From positions 1-14,742 of the forward strand of contig JADNYJ010000733.1 in NCBI GenBank assembly GCA_015501075.1: DNA of 14,742 nt, given 5' to 3'. The stretch comes from Gymnopilus junonius (taxonomy: Eukaryota > Basidiomycota > Agaricomycetes > Agaricales > Galerinaceae). The translations under genes and the position numbers were made by a program. Below the pieces are notes generated by a model that worked only from the letters and a program-made list of their open reading frames with translations, made no database searches and had not been told where the DNA came from. Below are positions 7,419 through 14,742 of the stretch, piece after piece (positions within the stretch are counted from its first letter, which is position 1; every line of letters starts with the position of its first letter).

Positions 7419-10400
7419 CAAGAATGATGGACAGGACAAGCAGGAAGTCAGAGTTGCAGAATCAGCAATCTATATGGTTTCACATGTAATTTCAACTGCT
7501 TCCGAATCAGACATCATTAACCTGTATGCCCTGGGTGCAAACTTAAACAAAGGAGATGAGACAAGACCATTTATTCACCAGATTCAGCTTCAGGGACCAC
7601 AGGGTGAAACAGCATGAATATGGGCACTCTTTGACAAGGGCTCAATGAAAAAGGCAATGTCGACAGCAGCATTTGAGAGGAGAAAACACAGGCTGGGTAA
7701 GCTAGCACCTTTGTCACTACAATTATGCATGGCAAACAGCTCTATTGTGAAATCAGCTGGAGGATGGGAAGGTGAAATCGAGGTAGAGGGCATCAGCACA
7801 CTCGGATCTGTCGAGGTCTTTGACAGTGGAGGGACTTGGGACTTCTTGTTTGGCAAAACACTTCTCACAGCATTCAAAGCTGTTCATGATTACAACACTG
7901 ATGAAATCACACTGAAAGGAGCCAATGGATGTGTCGTCATTCAAAACCAAGTACAATTGCTGGAAGATGAGAAGCACACTAACCAGACAGATCAATCAAG
8001 CAAGGTAGCCCCAATATGTGTCATCACTGAGGATGAACAACCATTTGAAGGAGAAGAATCAATTGTTGAAATTAACATAGAACCATCAAAAGATGACACT
8101 CTCTTCACATGTCAAACACAACCTTTCAAACCAGAGCACATCAATGAAATATTACAGCTCATTACAATTGGAACTGACCTTAGCAAGAAAGAGCACAGCA
8201 CAGTATGTCAACTCATTAGTGACTTTGCTGACATATTTGCACTTTCAGTTCATGAAGTTTTGCCTGTCAAAGATGCAGTTCATCAATTGAACATATCACT
8301 GGATGCAACATTCTCAAAAAAGGTACATCAGAAACCACTGACACCACCACAGTGAAGATACCTCTATGATAGCATTGATACAATGTTGGAGGCCAATATC
8401 ATCGAACCCTGTGCACCAGAAGATGTCAAATGTGTTTCACCAACCATGCTAGCACAAAAAGCACATCAAGGAAAAGGTCTCATTCTTGAGGAACTTCAAC
8501 ACAGAGTCAATGATGAATGCATAGTGCACAGAATGGAACCCAAATTTGACTTACCACCATGAACAGCACCAATGCCTGATGATAGGGAGAACTTGGAGGA
8601 ACCAAAATGGCACATATGTCAAAATTTTGCACAAATTAACAAAGTTACTCAGGTCGCACCAATGCCGCAAGGGGACATATGAGCAAAGCAACAACATTTA
8701 AGCAGCCATAGGTGGGTCTCTGGCTTCGATTTTGCAGCAGGCTTCTATGCTCTCACTGTTGCAGAAGAATCCCGGCCTTACACCTGCTTTTATGTTGAAG
8801 GCTGAGGGTATTTCCAATACAAACAAATGCCTTTTGGACTCACTGGTGCCCTGTCGTCCTTCGCTAACATGACAGGCCAACACCTTTATGACTTACTGGC
8901 TGACAAGACAATGGAACTCTTTGTCGATGATGGCAGCGCAGCAGCTGACACCTTCAATGAAATGCTAGACAAATTGAGATGGATTTTCACTTGGATCCAT
9001 GAATGTGGTCTCTCCCTTTCAGCAGCTAAGTGTGAATTCTTTATGATGGAAATGGTGTTTGCTGGTGCAACTATAGGACCTAAAGGCATACAGCCTGATC
9101 TGAAGAAACTTACAGCAATAGTGAATTGGAAAATCCCAGAGGACGCAGCAGCCTTACAAGGTTTCCTTGGCCTCACAGGATGGTTCCGAGACCTAATCTT
9201 AGGTTACATGAAGAAAGAACAACCACTTTGAGATCTCATAAGAGAAGTAAAACTTCCAGAGAAATACACAAAAACCATCTATTGATGAATAATGGCTAAC
9301 CATAAGCTTGCAGACAGATGGACAGATATACATACAAAAGCCTTCCTCAACCTGAAGGCAGCCATGACATCAGAACCAGTCCTCCGAGGACCAAAATATG
9401 ATGGTACACCCTTCATAATCACAACAGATGGTTCCAAGGATGCATTTGAGCAGTACTAACACAGAAGTTTAACCATATTCTCCCAAGTGGGAAGGTGGTT
9501 CAATGTTTACATCCAATAGGCTTTGCTTCTAAGCGGACATCAAAAACAGAAGAGAAGTACAAACCATTCCTTCTGGAATTTGCTGCACTGAAATTCAGAC
9601 TAGACAAATTCGATGATATAGTGTATGGTTTCCCTGTGGAGATCGAGACTGACTGCCAGGCTCTACGTGACCATTTAATGAATGACAAGCTAAGTGCAAC
9701 ACATGCATGTTGGCTAGATGGAATACTAGCTTACTAAATAATAGATGTCCGACATGTCCCAGGATGCCTAAATGTAGTTGCAGATGGACTGAGTCAGGCA
9801 TGCGAAGGAACACCCCATGAGAAGGGTGATGGCAGTGAATGGACAGTATCAGAAGACTGGGAAACTACAAGAGGTCTGACTCATGATATATTCCACATCT
9901 CTGATGCCCATACACCAGAAATGACAAAATTTTGAGAATGCTTTGAGGATGAACCAATATTCATGGAGGTTATTGATGCAATTTTAGAACTTGACCAAGG
10001 TGTAAGCCTGTGGCAGTGGAAGTGAGCTCACCACAGAGCTTCTGAGTATTTGATAGAGGATGGGAAGCTGTGGAGAATAGCTGGAGGACACAAGACAAGG
10101 GCATGGTCAAAAGTCGAGTGCATTACTAGAGAGGAAGCTACTCAATGGGCAAAGGAAGAACACTTGAAGAATGGCCATTGGCATCGTGACAAAATCAAAA
10201 AATCACTTCTAGATCACATATGGAGCCTGGGCCTGGATGCGTCAATCATTAAAGGGATCATTGACTGCAGATACTGCAAGAATTTCAGCAGGACACACCT
10301 TCATTCATTATTGGACCCAATCACAAGATGCCACCCCTTCAAGTTACTTGTCGGTGATTACCTGTCAATGCCAAATGGCAAGGGTGGCTATCATACAATT

Positions 10401-11465
10401 GGACTATACCTTGACACCTATTCACAGCATCTCTGGGGCTTCAAATACAAGACACACAGCAGTGCAAAAACGATGAAGGACAGCTTGAACCAAATCTTTC
10501 AAGGTTATGCTCCATCAGATACATTCATGTGTGACAGAGGGAAACACTTTGATAATAAGGAGGTGCATGATCTATGTGAACAATGGGGCACAAAGACTCA
10601 CATCATCACCACTTATTCACCATGGGTTAATGGCCTGGTCGAGGGAGCCAATAAACTTCTGCTCCACATCCTCAAACAACTATGCGCACTGGACTTAAAC
10701 AATGAGGAACTCAACAAGACCAAGACCAAGGACATACCAAAAACATGGCCTGACAAATTTGATGAAGCGATCAAAATCCTCAACTGGTGACTCCTTCCTG
10801 CCCTGAAATTCTTGCCAAAAGAATTATTGCTGGGGCTCATTGTCAATACCAAACTGACAAATGTGATAGATGCAACAGAACCTCTCACAGAACTGGATAT
10901 AACCACCCAAATGGCTTATGTCACCCAACAATGCCTTGACAGATATGCCGAGGCAGTAGTGCATGCCTTGAAAAGAAAAGTGGCATTTGATAGGCAGGTT
11001 CTTGCACAAAAACCAGGTGAAGTCATCTTTTCTAAGGGTCAGCTTGTGCAAATCTACAGAAGTCATTTAGATTATACCTTCAAGATGGAGTGCAAATTGC
11101 TCCCGAAATGATCCACACCCCAACAAATTGTGTCAAGAAATCTCAATTCATATACCTTGGAGTCATTGGGAGGACAGGCTATCCCAGGATCATTCAGTGC
11201 AAGGCAGTTACAATGGTTCATACTGCAAGAGGGTAGCAAGCTAGCTAAAGAACAAAAGTTAGTTGAGGAGCATTGTAAAGAGGAAGAAGAGAGACAAAAG
11301 AAAGGCAAAGAGGAGGCCATTTCGAACCAGAGAACAGAAGAGGGCACACACACCATTCCTGGACAGGCAACTCACATGGCACCACTAGAAGCAGCACCAC
11401 AGTCATCCATTACACAGGATCTGGGAGATCAGGCAGCTGTAGAGGCAACAAGGATGCTGCCATGA
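7378..11465 (+). pseudogene. pol: pol of the Ty3/gypsy element (protease-RT-RNase H-integrase), many stops
   Basis: The frame is -1 to gag and open from 7342. Protease: ALFDKGSM with D-K-G at 7633-7641 and a flap-like DFLFGKTLL near 7850. Reverse transcriptase about 8350-9230: QYKQMPFGLTGA and catalytic FVDD at 8920-8931, then GFLGLTGWFRDL. RNase H about 9420-9740: TTDGSKDAF, EEKYKPFLLEFAALK, ETDCQALRD. Integrase: HHCC zinc finger near 10161-10280, catalytic Asp 10356, Asp 10533 and Glu 10641 (D..D-35-E), ending in a Glu/Lys-rich tail without a chromodomain. Stops: TGA at 7615, 8353, 8560, 8680, 8803, 9229, 9283, 9286, 9933, 10023, 10788, 11109; TAA at 9735. One base is lost near 9448 in a TTTGGAG-like run, shifting the frame. 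The TGA at 11463 may be the true end or another decayed codon. Confidence 0.9.
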
Positions 11466-11476
11466 GAAAAGGGGGG
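11464..11476 (+). promoter_or_regulatory. Polypurine tract
   Basis: GAGAAAAGGGGGG ends four bases before the 3' LTR, where the plus-strand primer of reverse transcription is expected. Confidence 0.75.
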
Positions 11477-11480
11477 CACA

Positions 11481-11653
11481 TGGAGTGTCGGGCTGAGCAG
11501 ACACTCCAATCAGTGAGATAAGGCCGATCTGAGGCTTTGCGCATGTTTGGCAACAGCCCCCTGCCTACATTCCACTTAGACGACTTGTACATGTGTAGCT
11601 ACATGGATTCATGCATGCATCCACTTCCCATTGACTAAGACTGACCCTCTCCA
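11481..11653 (+). repeat. 3' LTR
   Basis: 173 bp, 168 identical to the 5' LTR. Differences at 11514, 11562, 11578, 11616 and 11644 are all T or A here against C or G in the 5' copy; three (11514, 11562, 11616) remove a CpG. The start hairpin (11481-11508) is intact. Confidence 0.95.
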
Positions 11654-11657
11654 GCAC
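11654..11657. repeat. Right target-site duplication GCAC of the retrotransposon
   Basis: Matches 5553-5556 on the other side of the element. Confidence 0.8.
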
Positions 11658-11875
11658 ACATCATTGTTCATTGTTTCCTTGGAATCAGAATCCCACCATA
11701 CAATAACTTTCTCAGTGAAGTCAGTTATGTCTTCAAAATTGATGAAGTGAGGGAATGAATGGTCCTGGTCTGTGTAATGCACAAGAAGGTGGATAATATG
11801 TGAAACACAGCACATGCCAACACAGTGTGTCTGGGACATATCACAAGGTGAAAGTGTTGAGATCGCATTTGCCAT
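11654..11875 (-). pseudogene. 5' part of the small gene split by the LTR retrotransposon
   Basis: Minus-strand ATG at 11875 in good context (A at -3, G at +4) opens 74 codons that run exactly to the retrotransposon junction. They include VGMCCVSHIIHLLVHYTDQD, then FPHFINFEDITDFTEKVIV and KETMNNDVC. Skipping the element and one GCAC copy, the frame continues at 5552 without a stop to 5388. An ATTTAAAT word lies about 55-60 nt upstream (11929-11936). I recognise no domain; a mildly hydrophobic stretch near residues 19-32 is not a clear membrane segment. This half is CpG-poor, and Cys/Trp residues near the junction could be decayed Arg codons. Whether the gene was ever functional cannot be decided from one copy. 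Confidence 0.5.
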
Positions 11876-11928
11876 AGTTGATGTAATTGCTGGACTTTGT
11901 CTCTAGTAGTGCTCCTGGTGAATGCAAC

Positions 11929-11936
11929 ATTTAAAT
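11929..11936 (-). promoter_or_regulatory. TATA-like element upstream of the split gene
   Basis: ATTTAAAT, about 55-60 nt before the ATG at 11875 on the minus strand. Plausible position, but short AT-rich words are common here. Confidence 0.25.
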
Positions 11937-12129
11937 AGTGGTTCTCTTTTCCCTTCCTCTAAGACTCCAGTTCTCAGAAAATTATTGGGCAAAACAGAGG
12001 CGATTCATTGGGGCAAACTAAATATATTGTACAGGTTATAAGAGTCATAATTTTGAAAACTACAGAGGAACTGCTGAAGGGTAGATTTTAGAACTGGATA
12101 AACTTGTCTTACCAAAATAGATAGTGCAT

Positions 12130-12585
12130 CTACTCATTGAGTAGACTTGCAACACAATCATCAATGTCATAGTCAAATCAGGATCCCCCCCAGTGTCCTA
12201 TGTCAAGCAGATCATAAAATTCAAGCTCATCTTGAAGGTTTCCTATTGTGCTGCGCTGAGAGTGGCCAACCCAATGGCCTGTTGAAAAGTCAAACAATTG
12301 ATCTAGCCTTCACTTCTGAGGCCACTGCCTGAAGCTGTCCCCTGTTTAGGCTCATTGACATTGACATCCTCATCAAGCATTTGAATAAGCCTGGAGGTCA
12401 GAGTACAAAGGGACCTTGTAGTCCAATGTTTCTGTTCTGGAGGTTGAGTTATTAAAAGCCTCAGGTGGAATGTCCGAGTCCAGCAACAGAAGAAAATTTG
12501 GGAAACTCAGAATAATGGCCAGAGGATTTTCTGGAGCCTCTGAGGTTGGAACTGAAAGGGCTGATTGCTCTGCACCTACTCCAAA
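12130..12585 (-). pseudogene. hAT transposase, C-terminal tail (left of the inserted element)
   Basis: The minus strand continues the transposase frame from 14209-14742 after removal of the inserted element and one ACTCCAAA copy: KRAFGVGAEQSALSVPTSEA, then PENPLAIILSFPN and LDYKVPLYSDLQ. Near 12385 the frame changes to MLDEDVNVNEP, an acidic stretch, and near 12315 it returns to the first frame with RLDQLFDFSTGHWVGHSQRS and LQDELEFYDLLD, ending at TAG 12130-12132. The HW...R...L.(D/E)ELE.YDLLD tail is familiar from the extreme C-terminus of fungal hAT transposases. Two compensating frame changes and TGA codons (for example 12178-12180) show it is dead. Confidence 0.75.
12578..12585. repeat. 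Left 8-bp target-site duplication ACTCCAAA
   Basis: Exact match to 14209-14216 across the inserted hAT element; eight bases is the hallmark length for hAT insertion. Confidence 0.9.
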
Positions 12586-12603
12586 TAGGGAATGGCAGGG
12601 GTA
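12586..12603 (+). repeat. Left terminal inverted repeat of the hAT element
   Basis: TAGGGAATGGCAGGGGTA. It overlaps a perfect small palindrome, CAGGGGT-A-ACCCCTG at 12596-12610. Confidence 0.88.
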
Positions 12604-12623
12604 ACCCCTGGGTATCCAGGTGA

Positions 12624-12718
12624 AGACCCTTACCCTTACCCTCCAAAACCCCTACCCCTGTACCCAAGGGTCATTCAGTCAAGGGCATGGAAGGGTAGGG
12701 GTAGGGGTAGGGGTTTGG
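12624..12718. repeat. G/C-tract subterminal array with foldback and G-quadruplex motif
   Basis: C-rich words AGACCCTTACCCTTACCCT (12624-12642) and CCAAAACCCCTACCCC (12643-12658) are followed by GGGTA tracts. The second word is nearly the reverse complement of 12704-12718, so a hairpin is possible. Four G runs at 12693-12695, 12698-12701, 12704-12707 and 12710-12713, separated by TA, form a textbook G-quadruplex pattern. The same 19-bp AGACCC... word recurs at 13032-13050. Confidence 0.7.
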
Positions 12719-13031
12719 TAGGGGTACATGTAGTAATTGGTATACAATAACTTAAGATTTCAAGAATAAATAATACAAATGAGGCCCTATTACAAGCTAT
12801 ATAATTCCATACATAGGTTGAGCATTCATTTGATAGAAAATCAAGTGACTATAGTCTAATATTTGTTCAATCTTGACTGACATTGCTCAAATGAATGGAA
12901 TACTGAAGAGTGTAAATGTTTTGCACTTTTTTTTGTGAATCTGAACCACATTCTACATGATACATGTTCTATTTAATAAAATCTACCTATTTGGGTGAGG
13001 GACTGCTCAAGGGTCAAGGGTATGATATTTC

Positions 13032-13066
13032 AGACCCTTACCCTTACCCTCGTGTACCCTTACCCA
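13032..13066. repeat. Second CCCTTA tract, copy of the 12624 word
   Basis: 13032-13050 repeats 12624-12642 exactly (19 bp) and continues CGTGTACCCTTACCC. The minus strand has five GGG runs in 35 bases. Confidence 0.65.
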
Positions 13067-13378
13067 TGACCCTCAGTAAAAAGCAAAGTCAGTCAAAGTC
13101 AGACTCCAGTTGGCAGAAGTTATCACTTGGTCATCAAAAAGTCATGACTTCATGTAGTTTCCTTGGCAAGACAATTATGGTGACTATGTAGTTGGACTAT
13201 GGTCATATTATAGTCAACACAATGGAGACTTAACCTCCTCATCCACATTGGACTTACGCATTCTCGAATCTCTTCAAGTCGAGCCTAGTTAAGCATGTTT
13301 GGCCTTAGCACGTGAACTGCTTGTTGAAATTCACAGGCTGAGAACTTGGCGTCGACTTCTCATCTTCCCTTCTTCTAC

Positions 13379-13414
13379 CTCCCTCTGTCCCCATAACTCC
13401 CTCTGTCCCCATTC
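13379..13414 (+). repeat. 18-bp tandem repeat, two copies
   Basis: CTCCCTCTGTCCCCAT occurs at 13379-13394 and 13397-13412, period 18, in a pyrimidine-rich stretch inside the hAT element. Confidence 0.6.
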
Positions 13415-13456
13415 CCTCCTATTTCCCTGCACAACAAGCATCATTCCACTTCATTG

Positions 13457-13671
13457 GTATGTCATGAGATATAGTTACACCTCTCTCGTGTCTTAACTCT
13501 CGTTCAAAGGATCCGCCTGCAACCTGTGACACGCAATGTGAGGTTCAATGTAGGAGGACAGCAAGGCACTTCAATTGTATGGCAGATACATTGTAGGATG
13601 AAATTGAAACCTAGGTATGTATGGAATGCCCTTTCTGTCTATGGATACCCACTGATACATACATTTTGTAG
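13457..13671 (+). other. Two intron-like segments inside the hAT element (possible captured gene piece)
   Basis: 13457-13509 (53 nt) begins GTATGT, contains TCTTAACT and ends AAAG; 13615-13671 (57 nt) begins GTATGT, contains ACTGATAC and ends TTGTAG. The 105-nt segment between them is open in the frame that continues from upstream (13299-13456), and the joined frame runs on for several codons (PEGCRGPMG) before a TGA. There is no in-frame ATG and no recognised protein. It may be a trapped piece of a host transcript unit, or chance. Confidence 0.35.
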
Positions 13672-13977
13672 GCCTGAAGGATGTCGGGGCCCCATGGGTT
13701 GACACATCGAGCCATGCCTTTCCGACACTGGTCAATACCTTTACAGGACACTGTGAGTAGTGCTGTATCCCCTGGTTGTTGGATCTAAGTCCTTGTAATA
13801 GTGTAATAGTCAGAGCGTACATACCGGATCGACTCACTACAGTAGTCTACAATTGTAGAGTAACTATACCTATTCTTTATTTAGCCAGCTAAAATATGAT
13901 TCAATTTGTTGAGTATACATTTGGAAATTGGCTGTGGAAATAAGGAGAATCTGAGCAAGTTCTGTATGACAAGAAAT

Positions 13978-14160
13978 GTCGACTGAAGTACAACTATTTA
14001 CCGACTATTTACTGACTGGCATAGATTTGTAGCCGAAGCTCGACTGGATATTGATTGACTATTGTCCGACTTACCTAGTCAGATTTTGCTCGGACCTGAT
14101 GTAACAAAAACGCCTCTGTGGACTATTTGTTGAATTTGCCTGACTAAAGCCGACTTTCGT
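13978..14160. repeat. Subterminal CCGACT / TGACT repeat cluster
   Basis: At least eight short words of the form (C/T)(C/T)GACT or their reverse complement occur within 180 bp next to the right end, for example near 13979, 14001, 14012, 14040, 14056, 14067, 14142 and 14150. hAT transposases bind repeated subterminal motifs, so these may be binding sites; that is inference. Confidence 0.5.
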
Positions 14161-14173
14161 GTTACTGAGCATG

Positions 14174-14196
14174 ACCCCTGGGGTATGCTGTACCCC
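14174..14196. repeat. Short palindromes at the right hAT end
   Basis: ACCCC-T-GGGGT (14174-14184) overlaps GGGGTA-TGCTG-TACCCC (14180-14196), which runs into the terminal repeat. The left end has a comparable CAGGGGT-A-ACCCCTG. Confidence 0.6.
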
Positions 14197-14208
14197 TGCT
14201 ATTCCCTA
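14191..14208 (-). repeat. Right terminal inverted repeat of the hAT element
   Basis: Reads TAGGGAATAGCAGGGGTA on the minus strand; one mismatch to the left end. Confidence 0.88.
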
Positions 14209-14216
14209 ACTCCAAA
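14209..14216. repeat. Right 8-bp target-site duplication ACTCCAAA
   Basis: Exact copy of 12578-12585. Confidence 0.9.
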
Positions 14217-14486
14217 TGCCCTCTTCTGAAGATGTTGCTTGGTATTGTTGCACAAATGCTCATCTCTGATATGCATTTTGCATTCAGCTAGGTCAACTAC
14301 TCATTGCTTGCCAAGCTGAGTTCACAGTTTCATAAGGATCAGGCTGAAGGTTGAAAATCAGCACTTGCAAGAAGCAGAATTTGGACAGATTGAAAGAATG
14401 TGAAGGGTGAGATGGATGAGTGGAGTAGGCTTGACACCGGGGACCATAATATCTTGATATGCACAAACAGGGTCTGGAGTTTCATT

Positions 14487-14538
14487 CTGAGAGAAAGGAA
14501 GATTGTTAGCAAGTAACACCTGAGAAGATATCACCTAC
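14487..14538 (-). other. 52-nt spliceosomal intron in the hAT transposase gene
   Basis: Minus-strand donor GTAGGT after AGCAAA, branch-like TTGCTAACA about 25 nt before acceptor CTCTCAG. Removing it joins ...ATAVSK to NETPDPV in one open frame, while unspliced reading meets stops at once. Confidence 0.8.
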
Positions 14539-14742
14539 TTTGCTCACTGCTGTTGCCTTTAGAGTTGTGCAGGCATTTTCAAGGTCTGCATAAACCTCCT
14601 TGTTGTCAATGATTTCCTCATAAAGTTCTGTAGGCACTGGAGTTGAATAAAAGTGAAGCCATAATCTTGAGAGGAGAGTGTGAATGGAACCAGTGCTGAT
14701 AAGTCTCAGATTTTTTGAAAAGGACTTGACTTTAGGAATGGA

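Larger units (their letters stand above)
5557..11653 (+). mobile_element. Ty3/gypsy LTR retrotransposon, complete but inactivated (6,097 bp)
   Basis: Bounded by two 173-bp LTRs that start TGGAG and end CTCCA, with a 4-bp GCAC duplication outside. Order inside: possible primer binding site, a leader with a tandem repeat, gag with an expanded zinc knuckle, then protease, reverse transcriptase, RNase H and integrase, then a polypurine tract next to the 3' LTR. Integrase after RNase H identifies Ty3/gypsy rather than Ty1/copia. Coding capacity is destroyed by 17 TGA and one TAA stops and a 1-base deletion near 9448, so any mobility would need help in trans. The LTRs differ at 5 of 173 positions, so insertion is not very old. 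It lies in a small minus-strand gene (5388-5552 and 11654-11875). Confidence 0.95.
12586..14208. mobile_element. Non-autonomous hAT transposon inserted in a hAT transposase gene (1,623 bp)
   Basis: Inverted ends TAGGGAATRGCAGGGGTA (12586-12603 and reverse complement at 14191-14208, 17 of 18 matching) are flanked by a perfect 8-bp duplication ACTCCAAA. TAGGG at the tip and 8-bp duplications are typical of hAT elements. No transposase is encoded inside. The left 600 bp is CpG-poor with GGGTA tracts in both orientations; the interior (about 13200-14160) is CpG-normal and holds two intron-like segments; the right subterminal region is full of CCGACT-type words. It interrupts the host frame at the Phe-Gly-Val codons, and removing it with one duplication restores that frame. 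Confidence 0.88.
14209..14742 (-). pseudogene. hAT transposase, dimerisation-domain region (cut by right edge)
   Basis: Minus strand. First exon 14742-14539 (68 codons) reads LLSRLWLHFYSTPVPTELYE and on to ATAVSK; a 52-nt intron (14487-14538) follows; the second exon starts NETPDPVCAYQDIM and continues PLIHLTLHILSICPNSASC. This is the conserved hAT C-terminal dimerisation motif (normally ...SICPNSASCERLFS). Here Glu-Arg-Leu is replaced by K-C-stop, followed by FSTFSLILMKL and VVDLAECKMHIRDEHLC. Stops are TGA at 14358-14360, 14322-14324 and 14301-14303. The N-terminal zinc finger and DDE core would lie beyond the window. The frame then runs into the inserted hAT element at 14209 and resumes at 12585. 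Confidence 0.85.

Noticed and set aside
5867..11465. Neurospora-type RIP (CpA to TpA) as the cause of decay
   Set aside because: It should create TAA and TAG from CAA and CAG; only one TAA and no TAG appear among 18 internal stops.
12624..12727. Telomere-like repeats
   Set aside because: The units are CCCTTA and GGGGTA, not the fungal telomere CCCTAA/TTAGGG, and they are short, mixed in orientation and bounded by hAT ends with a target duplication.
12660..13076. A second transposon nested in the hAT element, bounded by AGGGTCAT words
   Set aside because: The inverted words are short and no target duplication was found outside them; more likely internal repeats of the hAT element.
13571..13837. 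Minus-strand 88-codon open frame in the hAT element
   Set aside because: No similarity seen, and it overlaps the plus-strand intron-like segments; no independent support.
1..14742. tRNA, rRNA or CRISPR features
   Set aside because: No cloverleaf, rRNA-like or regularly spaced repeat pattern was seen on either strand, and a fungal genome would not carry CRISPR arrays.

Overview
The window looks like a gene-poor, transposon-rich stretch of a basidiomycete genome, most likely an agaricomycete mushroom-forming fungus. The evidence is an F-box/leucine-rich remnant of the kind expanded in Agaricomycetes, a clustered family of intronless DJ-1/PfpI genes, short (50-60 nt) introns with GT, CTAAC-like branch and AG signals, a Ty3/gypsy element of a type common in Agaricomycetes, and fungal hAT elements. 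Taxonomy is inferred from protein character only.

Left part (1-5556), normal CpG content. All gene traces are on the minus strand: the N-terminus of a DJ-1/PfpI gene cut by the window edge (1-161); a 716-bp non-autonomous Tc1/mariner-like element with 26-bp inverted ends and TA duplication (816-1531); a frameshifted F-box/LRR pseudogene (1891-3103); the only intact gene, a 229-residue DJ-1/PfpI protein (3518-4207); and a truncated C-terminal copy of the same family (4815-5090).

Middle (5557-11653): one complete but dead Ty3/gypsy LTR retrotransposon. It has 173-bp LTRs (168/173 identical), a GCAC target duplication, gag, and pol in the order protease, reverse transcriptase, RNase H, integrase. 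It carries 17 in-frame TGA and one TAA stops plus one 1-base deletion. A candidate programmed -1 frameshift signal (GGGAAAC, 5-nt spacer, stem-loop) sits in the gag/pol overlap. Removing the element and one GCAC copy rejoins an uninterrupted 128-codon minus-strand reading frame (11875 to 11654, then 5552 to 5388), so it appears to have landed in a small gene.

Right part (11654-14742): the start of that split gene, then the C-terminal part of a decayed hAT transposase gene (minus strand, from the right edge to 12130, one intron). A different 1,623-bp non-autonomous hAT element (12586-14208, 18-bp inverted ends, perfect 8-bp duplication ACTCCAAA) is inserted in its coding sequence. That element has G-quadruplex-like GGGTA tracts at one end, CCGACT-type repeats at the other, and a CpG-normal interior with two intron-like segments.

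Overall this is a nest of mobile elements beside a small DJ-1 cluster. From just inside the 5' LTR rightwards the DNA is poor in CpG and rich in TGA stops, except for the interior of the inserted hAT element. This fits methylation-linked C-to-T decay of a silenced domain whose left border is near the 5' LTR.
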